Shown here: positions 1 to 8,592 of the stretch, one piece after another
How positions within the stretch are numbered: the stretch's first letter is position 1
Layout of the letters: each line of letters starts with the position of its first letter
Position numbers and translations under genes: made by a program
The notes under the pieces: generated by a model
What the model was told of the DNA's origin: nothing
The model's input: only the letters and a program-made list of their open reading frames with translations
The model's database searches: none
Assembly (NCBI GenBank): GCA_023052945.1
Contig: CP095495.1
Location: 1,054,001-1,118,000, forward strand
DNA: 64,000 bases
Direction of reading: 5' to 3'
Origin: Wolbachia pipientis
GTDB taxonomy: Bacteria; Pseudomonadota; Alphaproteobacteria; Rickettsiales; Anaplasmataceae

Positions 1-101
1 TATACTCATTATAAAACATCACTATTTTAGCACAAAATAGTTTTTGCTATACTATTATTTATATGCTAATGATAAGCTGTTAATTTTATGGAGTAAGCAA
101 T

Positions 102-287
102 ATGAGCGAAGAAGGATTTTTTTCTAAATATATAGTACAACCTATGAAAAATTTTTACAATAAGTGTGCTTCTTTTTGGAAGAAGGATGCGTCAGATAAT
201 GTGCAGAGTACGGCAGATGATATTGTACAAGAAAGCTCAGAGTCTTTGGATACTCATGTACAATCAAATGAGAATGATATCATATAG
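102..287 (+). CDS. small hypothetical protein (61 aa)
   Basis: Short acidic protein of unknown function. The start ATG follows a GGAG ribosome-binding site (about 90-93) at a normal distance. The first 28 residues are amphipathic and aromatic-rich, and the tail is Ser/Asp/Glu-rich and looks disordered. No signal peptide or known domain is visible. It ends 5 bp before holA on the same strand, so the two are probably co-transcribed. It could be a real small conserved gene or an unconstrained ORF; the good ribosome-binding site and the tight spacing favour a real gene. Confidence 0.55.
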   Translation: MSEEGFFSKYIVQPMKNFYNKCASFWKKDASDNVQSTADDIVQESSESLDTHVQSNENDII

Positions 288-292
288 GTGGC

Positions 293-1309
293 ATGAGGGT
301 TACACCATCCAAAGTTAAAAGATTCCTAGAGAAACCTGATGCTTTACGTGGTGTGTTAATTCATGGAAGTGATAACAGTAGGGTTGGTTTTTATGTACAA
401 GAAATAATTGCCAATTTGGATGAGTATTCAGTTCAGGTGATGGATTTTGCAATAGTGAATAAGTCACCCGGTTTACTGTTTTCTGAGTTGGCAAACATTT
501 CGATGTTTACCAGCAAAAAATTAATTAAGCTGATAAATGTAAGTGGGAGTATATCCAAAGAGTTAAAAAATGTATTAGATTATAATGCAGGCGATCACTA
601 TGTAATGATGGTAGCAAGTGATCTTCCATATAATTCTGCAACTAAAAGTTATATGGAGAGTTCAAAAATTTTTGGTGTAATTGCTTGCTATAAGGACAGC
701 AACAGTAATCTTTATGATATTATATCAAGTTACTTAAAACAAAATGATATAAAATGCACAAATGAGATAATCTACCATTTGCAATCTTACTTTAATCATA
801 GCAAGCTGCCTATATGTTCAGAACTTGAGAAGTTAGTTTTATACTTAGGGGAGAGAAAAGACCTAAAACTTACTGATATAGAATTATGCTTTTCAACTTC
901 CGGCAACGACTATGCTACACTTGATGATCTATGCTCTGCCATAGCAAGTAAAGATATGTCGCGTTTCATTAGAATTTCTGATGCATTGATATCGCAAGAA
1001 AATTTTTCACCGATAGCACTAATTCGCATTATATCAAATTATTTCCTACGCCTTGAAACCGTTTTGCTGTCAGTGCAAGGCGGAATGAGTGAGCAGGCTG
1101 CGATTGATCAGCTAAACCCTCCATTGTTTTTTAAACAATTGCAGAGCTTTAAATCTCATTTGAAAAGTTTGCAACTTTCAGAACTTAAAAAGATTTTGGA
1201 AAAATTGATAAGCTTAGAAGTTACCTGTAAAAAAACTGATTTAGATCATAAAATGATTTTTCAGCAGGTGATTTGTCATATTACAAATACAATTACTTGC
1301 TATAGCTAA
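293..1309 (+). CDS. holA: DNA polymerase III subunit delta
   Basis: Clamp-loader delta subunit, which opens the beta clamp during replication. The 338 aa length is normal for the family. The N-terminal part has the RVTPSKVKRFL and VLIHGSD segments typical of HolA, where the AAA+ fold lacks a working Walker A. The C-terminal third is the helical collar domain that packs against gamma/tau and delta prime (region ENFSPIALIRIISNYFLRL). The ATG is preceded by a GGTGG-type ribosome-binding site in the 5 bp gap after the upstream small ORF. The reading frame is intact. Downstream there is no gene until the group II intron. Confidence 0.88.
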   Translation: MRVTPSKVKRFLEKPDALRGVLIHGSDNSRVGFYVQEIIANLDEYSVQVMDFAIVNKSPGLLFSELANISMFTSKKLIKLINVSGSISKELKNVLDYNAGDHYVMMVASDLPYNSATKSYMESSKIFGVIACYKDSNSNLYDIISSYLKQNDIKCTNEIIYHLQSYFNHSKLPICSELEKLVLYLGERKDLKLTDIELCFSTSGNDYATLDDLCSAIASKDMSRFIRISDALISQENFSPIALIRIISNYFLRLETVLLSVQGGMSEQAAIDQLNPPLFFKQLQSFKSHLKSLQLSELKKILEKLISLEVTCKKTDLDHKMIFQQVICHITNTITCYS

Positions 1310-1410
1310 CAAAGATAAGGTGTAACCAGACTGCATTCTGTGATTTTTAGCAAAGCACGATCTTTCATTTGAGCTTTCTTCAATTTAAAATAAATATAGA
1401 AAATTGCTGC

Positions 1411-1584
1411 CTATAGCTAAACTGACTTACGACAATTTGAAAAACCGTCATTCTGCTACTAGTTAGCGCCGCGGCGGTATGACGTGTTGCTTAGGTCAGC
1501 TATAGCTAAAGTAACTTAGGTTCACCGACAATCGTCATTCCGCTACTAGTTAGCGTCGCAACGGCATGACGTGTTAGCTATAGA
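1411..1584. repeat. two tandem Wolbachia-type palindromic elements
   Basis: Two related units, about 1411-1506 and 1501-1584, each begin with CTATAGCTAA-like sequence and contain TCATTCYGCTACTAGTTAGCG and a GGYATGACGTGTT arm, then end in AGCTATAG. The same unit recurs at about 33371-33490 and, inverted, at 23999-24118. They fill the gap between holA and the group II intron. No gene is seen in 1310-1596. Confidence 0.75.
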
Positions 1585-2028
1585 ATATAGATCAGAGTGC
1601 GATCCGAATAGTCGTGGTTTTGTGATGGTTAAATTCCATCTTCCCTAGACATCGGGGATAATGTATGTCTCACATCTTGGAGAATGGCAACCTCTGGGAT
1701 GCAAGCATGAGACAAAAGCAGGTAATACCTAACCTTTATGGTAAATCCCTGCAAACAGAGTTAGATATGGTTACGAGAGGAACTTATGTTTGAATTGTCG
1801 TCAATATCAATATGCGAAATAAGGTTGATACGCATGGACCAAAATGGTATGAAGCACAAGAAGAATCAAGGTTTTGATGCTTGATTATGGATGTTTTCAG
1901 CTTCCGGCAAATAGTAAGAACCTAAGTTTAACGTGAAACGAAACCATGGAACGGAGTAACCACATGGAAGCTCTTATTATTCTTTATTTAAAGGATAATC
2001 AAGAAGGTAGCCAACCGAATGCTTCTAT

Positions 2029-2986
2029 GTGGAAGGATTGTTTAAGAAGCTAATGCCCGAAGTAATATTTGGGATATGCAGACGTAAACACTGTAGTTTG
2101 GAAGGTAAAGTTGTGAATAGTAATAAATATGTTATAGACCAACAAAATGTTAGGTATAAATGGCGTACAATTCCTTGGCGTAAGTTAGAGAAATTTGTAT
2201 TCAAGTTACAAAAGCGAATTTACCAAGCTGCAAAGTGTGATGATATCAAGAAGGTACATAAACTTCAAAGATTATTACTTAACTCAATGAGTGCAAAATT
2301 GCTAGCTGTTAGAAAGGTAACTCAGGATAACAGAGGAAAGAAGACAGCAGGTATTGATGGAAAGGCTAATCTTAATCAAGAAGAAAGATTGCAATTAGCA
2401 TATTCTTTGGATATAAGAGAGAAAGCTAAACCATCAAGACGTATTTGGATTCCAAAACCTGGGAAAACTGAGAAAAGGCCGTTAGGCATACCTACTATTT
2501 CAGAGAGAGCAAAAGAAACACTTATGAAAATGGCGATAGAACCAGAGTGGGAGGCAAAATTTGAGCCAAACACATATGGTTTTAGACCTGGTAGATCATG
2601 TCATGATGCAATAGAGGCTATATTCATAGCTCTTGGAGGTAAGACAGCATTTATATTAGATGCTGATATTTCCGGATGCTTTGACCAAATTGACCAAAAC
2701 GCCTTGCTAAAGAAACTCAATACCACACCAACTTTTAGAAAGATAATAAGAGGATGGTTGAAGGCAGGTGTTATGGAAGATGGAAAGTTTAAACCCACAA
2801 AACGTGGCACTATACAAGGAGGAACGATATCACCGTTACTTGCATGTGTTGCATTATATGGATTAGAACAATATGTCAAACAAGCATTAACAAATGAACT
2901 TTTTCAATTTATGAAAAAGAAGCGTGGTCAGGGATCGTATGAAGAGGTAAAACAATCAATAAGCGTAATCTTTTACGCAGATGATT
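2029..2986 (+). CDS. group II intron maturase/RT, N-terminal exon
   Basis: First part of the intron-encoded protein of the outer intron. A GTG start is assumed; no better upstream start was found. Reverse transcriptase blocks are visible in order: the N-terminal helix region, RRIWIPKPGKTEKRPLGIPT, YGFRPGRSCHDA, FILDADISGCFDQID, GTIQGGTISPLLA and finally FYADD. The coding sequence stops after the first base of the codon following YADD because the inner intron begins there. Unspliced, translation reads CAP and then a stop at 2995-2997. Joined to 4837-5653 it gives about 591 codons of uninterrupted RT, maturase and HNH protein. Confidence 0.85.
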
Positions 2987-3507
2987 GTGCGCCGTAGAGA
3001 CACGGGAAGTGTTGAAGCTTGCAGTAGATGAGGGAGGGCCCCTCGGAGCCGGTTTGCAAGAGCAGGCTTCAAACAGCCATAAGCTGCTTTAGTAAAGAGC
3101 TAAGGTAGTGAGCGTTATGGAAAAGGCACAATTATGTGTCATGTATGAAATAGAGAGACGAACGTAAGTGAACCACTGATGAGGTGTCGAAAGCGTAGGG
3201 ACGACGTCAAAACCAGGGGGTAGTCGTTAACCTGGGATAAATCTACCAGGAGCTTGTTTACTGGGTAGGTGGCGTCCGGCATAAAAGTGGCGTGAATCTA
3301 TTTTAGGCTACTGCATGGAACTACGGGAACCTGTCGTTTTGATGATAAGGGAGAAGTCCAAAGAGCCGATCTCTGAGGATGAGAGTACCGATGCGAAAAA
3401 CAGGGGCGGATCAGCTCGTAGTAGTGAAGAAGTTTCTGTAATGGAAATGGAGCGAAGGAGCTGAGTTATTTAGTTTTAATTATTTATCAACCGAAAGGGA
3501 GGAGTTA

Positions 3508-4755
3508 ATGAATAAAACAAAGTCTTTTGATATGCCGAAGCAACTTGTTTGGAGAGCTTATAAACAAGTATCGAAGAATAAAGGAGCGGCTGGTGTAGAC
3601 GAGGTTACGATAACAAAGTTTGAAGAAAATCTAAAAGATAATCTATACAAACTATGGAATCGGATGTCATCCGGAAGTTATTTTCCAGAGCCAGTAAAAG
3701 CTGTTGCAATACCGAAAGGTACAGGAGGAGGACAAAGAACTTTATGTGTTCCTTCAGTATCAGATAGGATAGCGCAAACAGCAGCTACAATGTATCTTGA
3801 ACCGTTAGTAGAGCCGATATTTCATAAGGATTCATATGGTTATAGACCAAATAAGTCTGCATTGGATGCGGTATATACAGCACGGAAGAGATGTTGGAAA
3901 AATGATTGGACAATAGATCTTGATATATCTGGATTTTTTGACAATCTGGACCACGATTTAGCACTGCAGGCTATCAAGAAACACACAGACTGCAAATGGG
4001 TCATATTGTATGTTGAAAGGTGGATGAAAGTCCCGATTCAGCAAGCAGATGGCAACAAGGTAGCTAGGGATAAAGGAGTTCCGCAAGGAGGTTCAATAAG
4101 TCCAATCATCTCAAACATATTTATGCACCATGCATTTGATATGTGGATGAAACAAAATTACCCAACGGTACCATTTGAAAGATGTGTGGATGATGCGATA
4201 GTACACTGCAGAACTAAAAGACAGGCAGAGTTTATGAAAGCAATGATTGAAGAAAGATTGGCCAAGTGTAAATTGAAGTTGCGTCCTGAAAAGACACAGA
4301 TTGTGTACAATAAGGACGACGACAGAAAAGAAGAATATCCCATACAAAGCTTTGATTTTCTAGGCTATACTTTCAGACCTAGAATAGCAAAGAATAAGAT
4401 GAGGAATTATTTTGTCTCATTTCTACCAGCAATTTGTAACAAAGCCAAAAAGAAGATCAAGAAAACCATAAAGTCATGGAGAATACATCGGGTCACGTGG
4501 ACCACATTAGAGGAAATATCGAAGAGAATAGATCCAATAGTCAGAGGCTGGTTTCAGTACTATGGCAGGTTTTATAAATCAGAGATGTATCCATCTCTCA
4601 GAAATATAGAGAGATACCTCATAAGATGGGTCAGAACCAAGTATAAGAAACTTCGAGATCACGGAAGGCTAGCAAAGCAATTTCTAGGAAAAGTGAGAAA
4701 GAGGTCTCCAAATATTTTCTATCACTGGACACTTGGGTTAGGATCAAAAGACTAA
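3508..4755 (+). CDS. ltrA: group II intron reverse transcriptase/maturase (inner intron)
   Basis: Intron-encoded protein that would assist splicing and retrohoming of the inner intron. Length is 415 aa. RT motifs in order: KNKGAAGVDEV, KGTGGGQRTLCVPSVSDR, DSYGYRPNKSALDAV, WTIDLDISGFFDNLDHDL, GVPQGGSISPIISNIF and CVDDAIVHC. The usual YADD box is CVDD here, but both catalytic Asp residues remain. A maturase-specific domain X follows (IDPIVRGWFQYYGRFY). There is no HNH endonuclease domain, unlike the outer intron protein. The ATG at 3508 has a GGGAGGAG ribosome-binding site about 6 bp upstream. The frame is intact. Confidence 0.9.
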   Translation: MNKTKSFDMPKQLVWRAYKQVSKNKGAAGVDEVTITKFEENLKDNLYKLWNRMSSGSYFPEPVKAVAIPKGTGGGQRTLCVPSVSDRIAQTAATMYLEPLVEPIFHKDSYGYRPNKSALDAVYTARKRCWKNDWTIDLDISGFFDNLDHDLALQAIKKHTDCKWVILYVERWMKVPIQQADGNKVARDKGVPQGGSISPIISNIFMHHAFDMWMKQNYPTVPFERCVDDAIVHCRTKRQAEFMKAMIEERLAKCKLKLRPEKTQIVYNKDDDRKEEYPIQSFDFLGYTFRPRIAKNKMRNYFVSFLPAICNKAKKKIKKTIKSWRIHRVTWTTLEEISKRIDPIVRGWFQYYGRFYKSEMYPSLRNIERYLIRWVRTKYKKLRDHGRLAKQFLGKVRKRSPNIFYHWTLGLGSKD

Positions 4756-4762
4756 ATAATGG

Positions 4763-4798
4763 GAGCTGTATAAACCGAGAGGTTTCCGTACAGTTCTG
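4763..4798 (+). ncRNA. domain V of inner group II intron
   Basis: The hairpin GAGCTGTA ... TACAGTTCTG lies 7 bp after the maturase stop, with the expected length near 34-36 nt. It is the catalytic core element of the ribozyme. A domain VI-like stem follows up to the 3' junction. Confidence 0.75.
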
Positions 4799-4836
4799 CG
4801 AGAGACTGGTGGGGAAGCTCCGCCGGTCTACTCTCC

Positions 4837-5653
4837 TTGTCATCATACATGAGAGTGAAGAAATTATTCTTAAGGCGAAAGTTCTGGTTGAAGAATGGTT
4901 AAAAACCATAGGTCTAGAGCTAAAGCCATCAAAAACAAGATAACTCATACTCTAAAGGGAGAAAAGCCAGGTTTTGACTTTCTGGGGTTTACGGTAAGAC
5001 AATATCCAGTAAATCGTGGTAAGAGAAGCCATAAAACAATAATTATGCCAAGTCGCGAATCCGTGAAACAGCATACATGGGTCATCAAACACAAACTGAA
5101 GAAATTGCGTGGTGAATCGCAGGGAGCAGTAATAAAACACATTAACCCAATTATTAAAGGATGGTGTCAATATTACACTTCAGTAGTATCATGTAAGATA
5201 TTTAGTTTGTTAGATCACATTATGTTTGGAAAACTTTGGAAATGGGCAGTATATAAACACCATAACAAAGGAAACCGCTGGATCAAGGAAAAATACTTTA
5301 AAAAGTATGGTAACGATAATTGGCGATTTATGACAAGTAATGGAGTAAATCTTACCAGACATGGAGATTACGTTATTAAACGGCATACCAAGGTGAAAGG
5401 AACCAAGACACCATATGATGGTGATTGGGTATACTGGAGTAATCGTCTGAAGAGAGTACCAGATAAGCCAACAAGAGTAACAAATTTATTGAAGTTACAA
5501 CAAGGTAAGTGTGATTATTGTCAACTTTGGTTTAAAAATGATGATATTTTGGAAGTACATCACAAAGACCAAAATAAGAAAAACAATATAACCAAAAACT
5601 TATCTTTGTTACATGGACATTGCCATGATAATTTACACAGAAAGTGTGCATGA
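4837..5653 (+). CDS. group II intron maturase/RT, C-terminal exon with HNH domain
   Basis: Second part of the outer intron protein. It continues the RT palm after YADD (FVIIHESEEIILKAK), then the thumb region (LELKPSKTR, FDFLGFTVRQYP), the maturase domain X (INPIIKGWCQYYT) and a C-terminal HNH endonuclease domain with a CDYC zinc pair and the LEVHHKDQNKKNN and HCHDNLH segments. In genomic DNA the first usable start inside this piece lies at 4895, but the frame is open from 4837, directly at the inner intron junction. The HNH domain suggests target-primed retrohoming ability. Confidence 0.85.
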
Positions 5654-5672
5654 CAAGCACCAAATTGCAGAG

Positions 5673-5708
5673 GAGCCGTATGACGGTAACCTGTCACGTA
5701 CGGTTCTG
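5673..5708 (+). ncRNA. domain V of outer group II intron
   Basis: The hairpin GAGCCGTA ... TACGGTTCTG follows the HNH-maturase stop by about 20 bp. It matches the bacterial domain V layout, and the near-standard GAGCCGTA/TACGGTTC stem suggests a functional core. Confidence 0.78.
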
Positions 5709-6124
5709 CAGTCGAGTGGGGAGAGGTGACTTTCTCCACTTAGATAACAACTTGAACGTTCACAAAATTTCTTTCTAAAAGAGGAAATTAAAGAGTTGAA
5801 ATTTAAAAATGAAGAACTTGAGAGGGAAAAATCTGAGGTAACAATAGAAAACGAGCAACTAAAATTGCAACTTGCAGGATACGAAGAGGACTATACAGAG
5901 CTAGGAGATGTTTCAGATCAAACAGAAAAAAAGCGCTCAACTGAAATTGAAGAATTAAAAAGACAATTAAGCACTGCAGTAAAAGAGAGAGAAGACTCAA
6001 AAAATGAGGTTGCTAGGTTACAAGAACAAGTTGAACGTCTGAATGCAGAAAGAGAAAGAGTAAGAAATATTGCAATATCGTCTATTGAAGAGCATACAAA
6101 AACACTTGACGAAAATTTGACATT

Positions 6125-7080
6125 AGACCTGCTGCAAAAGGTGATTAAAAAAATGATGTGAGAGAGGTAGAAGAAGAATAAGCAGATCAAGTAAGGAAAA
6201 AAAATGAGCTTTAGTTACTATAATATGAAAAAACACCCAAGAAACTTTCGTAATATAACAGGTTTAACTATAGAGGAGTTCGAAAAAGTAGTGGAAAAAG
6301 TGAGGTCTGGATGGGAAAAACAGAAAAAGTGTCATGGTAGAAGATCAAAACTACCAACTCTGGAAGATAAGTTGTTTTGCGTAATTTTGTACTATCGCAC
6401 TTACATAACACATAGATTTTTAGGATGCCTATTCAATGTACACAACGCAAATGTATGTAGGTTACTTAAGAGAATAGAGCCATTACTCGCCAAAAAAGTG
6501 ACTATAACAAAAGATAGAAGTATGACGCCAGAAAAAATACTGAAGATTTTGGCTGATGTTACAGAACAGCAAATACAGAGACCAGAAGATAGTAAAAAAC
6601 GGAAGAAATCATATTCAGGAAAAAAAAGAACCAACACTATGAAAACTGAGATTATTATCGAAGAAGGAGGAAGAATTTTATCAGTGTCAAAGTCATACCG
6701 TGGTAGAATTAGTGATTTCCGCATAAGGAAACAAGAAAAATATTTACCACTTGATAGCATAAAACATGCCGATTCTGGATATCAAGGTTGGCAAAAATTG
6801 CAAAGCAATGTTATAATTCCATATAAAAAGTATCGTAAAAAGCCATTAACTCCAGAGCATAATAGAAGATTAGCATCATTTAGAATGAGAGTAGAAAACA
6901 AGATCCGAGAGATAAAGATATTTAAGATTATGTCGAATGTTTATCGCAATTTTCAGAAAAAATATAACCTGAGGTTCAATATTATTGCTGGTATTGTAAA
7001 TCTTAAGCACGCCTTTTAGTTAACCTTGATTTTAGTCACCCTCCTTTCCTTTTTTTTATCGCTTGATTCGCAGCAGGTCT
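6125..7080 (+). mobile_element. IS5-type element copy 1 (intact)
   Basis: Length is 956 bp. Terminal inverted repeats are AGACCTGCTG at the left and CAGCAGGTCT at the right, with 3 bp target duplication ATT on both sides. It holds one intact transposase gene with an 8-A tract. It is one of seven copies in the window. Confidence 0.92.
6204..7019 (+). CDS. IS5-family-like transposase (DDE_4 type)
   Basis: Full-length 271 aa transposase that would cut and join the ends of its own element. The N-terminal half has a helix-turn-helix (LTIEEFEKVV; LPTLEDKLFCVILYYRTYITHRFLGCLFNVH). The C-terminal half has the DDE-type core, with KTEIIIEEGGRILSVSKSYRGRISDFRI, HADSGYQGW, and a late VENKIREIKIFKIM segment that would supply the Glu. 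An A8 tract at codons about 140-142 keeps both halves in frame, whereas other copies have A7 and split here. The start ATG follows GTAAGGAAAAAA, a weak ribosome-binding site. Confidence 0.9.
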   Translation: MSFSYYNMKKHPRNFRNITGLTIEEFEKVVEKVRSGWEKQKKCHGRRSKLPTLEDKLFCVILYYRTYITHRFLGCLFNVHNANVCRLLKRIEPLLAKKVTITKDRSMTPEKILKILADVTEQQIQRPEDSKKRKKSYSGKKRTNTMKTEIIIEEGGRILSVSKSYRGRISDFRIRKQEKYLPLDSIKHADSGYQGWQKLQSNVIIPYKKYRKKPLTPEHNRRLASFRMRVENKIREIKIFKIMSNVYRNFQKKYNLRFNIIAGIVNLKHAF

Positions 7081-7337
7081 ATTAAAAAATCAGCATATTG
7101 AAAGTTCACCAGCTGAAGATAAACAACTAAATGGAGAGAAAGATACACAAGAACAAACAAAATCTTACAAGGCAGGTGTAGTGAGTTTGGACAATAAGTA
7201 TAATGAAAAATTTGTACAGTCTCATACAGACTCTTTACCTTTAGAAGATGAAGTTAAAAAAAAATACACACCTAACTCTTTTCTGAGTCGCACTAGCAGT
7301 GTTGCAAGCATACATTCATTAAACCGCCAGAAAATAG

Positions 7338-8510
7338 TTAAAGTAGGCTCTTAGCATAAAGCACCAGCTCCTCTTTTGTTAAAGTGTAGGAGCTGTCTTC
7401 CCAATGTTGTTTTAGCAACTCCAAGCTCCTACCTAAACTTTTTCCTGGCTGGTGACCTATACTTATTAAATCATCGCCAGATAAAGGAAATTTTGGAATA
7501 TTGAATGTGTTAGCAAACGAAATGTATTTATCAACATTTTCTCCAGACTCAACACCACAAATTTTTACCAAATCACAATATAATTCTCTACCAAATAAAG
7601 ATATGTATTTTTTTTGCTCTTTTTCTGAGAGTTCTGTTTTGATATCGTTGGATAATAAAAATAACAGCTTTTTCTTTTGCTTGTTTGAAAGACGTAGAAA
7701 CTTACTTACGTATTCTCCAAGACTTAGCCTGTCATTTTTGGTGGTCCTAAGGAGTAACGCTAATTTTACTAGTGCATCAGTGCCGAAAAGAAGTGACGAA
7801 GACAGAATTTCGCATTTTACTTCTTTCGGGATAATCTTTTGCAAAACATCAGATTCTTGCATGCTCTTAAGTGTTGGAAAAGGATCATTGCACTCCAGCA
7901 ATTTAAGTATTTCATCTCTTATTCTCTCTCCAGAGAGGTTGTAAATCTTGTGCGAATGCTTTTTGCATATGCTTAGTATTTCATCACTCAAATCTCCGAT
8001 ACATATTTTTGCATGAAAACGAAATGCTCTTAAAATACGTAGATAGTCTTCTTTGATTCTATCTTCAGCGTTGCCTATAAAGCTTAACCTTCGCGCCTTT
8101 AAATCCTCTATACCACCAAAGTAGTCATATATATGGCCATGCTTATTTGCATATAGAGCGTTAAATGTAAAGTCACGCCTTGAAGCATCTGTTTGCCAAT
8201 TATTAGTAAATTCTACTTTCGCATGCCTGCCATCACATTTCACATCATGTCTTAGTGTTGTAATTTCAAAAGACCTCTGATTTAAGATTGCAGTGATAGT
8301 TCCATGTTTTAAGCCAGTTGGAATAGTTTTTATATTACGGAGTTTTAGCGCTTCAATCGCTTGATTAGGAAGTAGATTGGTAGCGAGGTCAATGTCGTGA
8401 ATGTCACGCTGCAGAATTGAGTCCCTTACACACCCACCGACAAGCCTTGCCTCACCACCAAATTTCTCTATAGCATCAATAATTAAACTAGTCTCATGGT
8501 CAACTTGCAT
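7338..8510 (-). CDS. cca: CCA tRNA nucleotidyltransferase / poly(A) polymerase family
   Basis: Adds or repairs the 3' CCA end of tRNAs. The protein is 390 aa. The N-terminal nucleotidyltransferase head has RLVGGCVRDSILQRDIHDIDLATN, with the GG..RD motif and the DID metal-binding pair, then LRHDVKCDGRHAKVEF and SRRDFTFNAL, typical of class II enzymes. The C-terminal half is the helical tRNA-binding body, starting with LRAFRFHAKI. The frame is intact and the start is ATG at 8510. It overlaps the end of the IS-split coiled-coil pseudogene on the other strand. Confidence 0.9.
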   Translation of the reverse strand: MQVDHETSLIIDAIEKFGGEARLVGGCVRDSILQRDIHDIDLATNLLPNQAIEALKLRNIKTIPTGLKHGTITAILNQRSFEITTLRHDVKCDGRHAKVEFTNNWQTDASRRDFTFNALYANKHGHIYDYFGGIEDLKARRLSFIGNAEDRIKEDYLRILRAFRFHAKICIGDLSDEILSICKKHSHKIYNLSGERIRDEILKLLECNDPFPTLKSMQESDVLQKIIPKEVKCEILSSSLLFGTDALVKLALLLRTTKNDRLSLGEYVSKFLRLSNKQKKKLLFLLSNDIKTELSEKEQKKYISLFGRELYCDLVKICGVESGENVDKYISFANTFNIPKFPLSGDDLISIGHQPGKSLGRSLELLKQHWEDSSYTLTKEELVLYAKSLL

Positions 8511-8558
8511 TTAGGTTAGTACGTACTGCAAGTTCATATTATATGAAATGCTTGCAAA

Positions 8559-8584
8559 AGCCCTATATAAAAATATACAGGGCT
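8559..8584 (-). terminator. rho-independent terminator after the OTU gene
   Basis: AGCCCT and AGGGCT form a stem with an A/T-rich extension and loop. Read on the minus strand, the hairpin is followed by TTTTGC. It lies 9 bp past the stop codon of the OTU-like gene. Confidence 0.5.
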
Positions 8585-8592
8585 ATGAAGAT

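Larger units (their letters stand above)
2987..4836 (+). mobile_element. inner group II intron nested in the maturase gene
   Basis: The 5' end is GTGCGCC at 2987, directly after the YADD codons of the outer maturase. A structured RNA region spans 2987-3507, then a maturase ORF, then domain V (about 4763-4798, GAGCTGTA with TACAGTTC) and a domain VI stem ending near 4836. Excision from 2987 to 4836 joins phase-1 exon halves and restores Phe after YADD followed by VIIHESEE, so the ends are supported by the reading frame. A CCAGG/CCTGG hairpin at about 3214-3234 carries AGTCGTT in its loop, a candidate EBS1 for the 5' exon end GATGATT. Confidence 0.88.
1597..5739 (+). mobile_element. outer group II intron (twintron host)
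   Basis: The 5' end is GTGCG (1597-1601), the group II consensus. A long structured leader follows up to about 2028, then a maturase ORF, then a domain V hairpin (5673-5708, GAGCCGTA pairing with TACGGTTC) and a domain VI-like stem (GTGGGGA with TCTCCAC) just before the 3' end near 5739. The exact 3' junction is uncertain by a few bases. The element interrupts a palindromic-repeat region on its left and a coiled-coil gene remnant on its right. Its own maturase gene is interrupted by a second group II intron at 2987-4836. Confidence 0.85.
5748..7354 (+). pseudogene. coiled-coil protein remnant split by an IS5 element
   Basis: The frame is open from 5748, just after the group II intron and an in-frame TAA, to 6124 (residues such as EEIKELKFKNEELEREKSE, a long heptad coiled coil). 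An IS5 element then sits at 6125-7080. Removing the IS and one copy of the ATT target duplication joins ENLTL in frame to KNQHIESSPAEDKQLNGEK and continues through a Ser-rich tail to TAG at 7352-7354. The 5' end is missing: there is no ATG and a stop lies directly upstream. The function is unknown; it resembles Wolbachia coiled-coil or effector-like tails. It overlaps the convergent cca by 17 bp. Confidence 0.65.

Noticed and set aside
27..53. Promoter TTAGCA / TATACT before the first small ORF
   Set aside because: Spacing is only 15 bp and the region is so AT-rich that such matches are expected by chance.
2376..2879. Minus-strand ORFs inside the intron maturase
   Set aside because: They overlap clear RT motifs on the plus strand and look like no known family.
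6401..6760. A 119-codon ORF on the opposite strand of every IS5 transposase
   Set aside because: It is the antisense shadow of the conserved transposase frame, has no ribosome-binding site and changes exactly with the IS copies.
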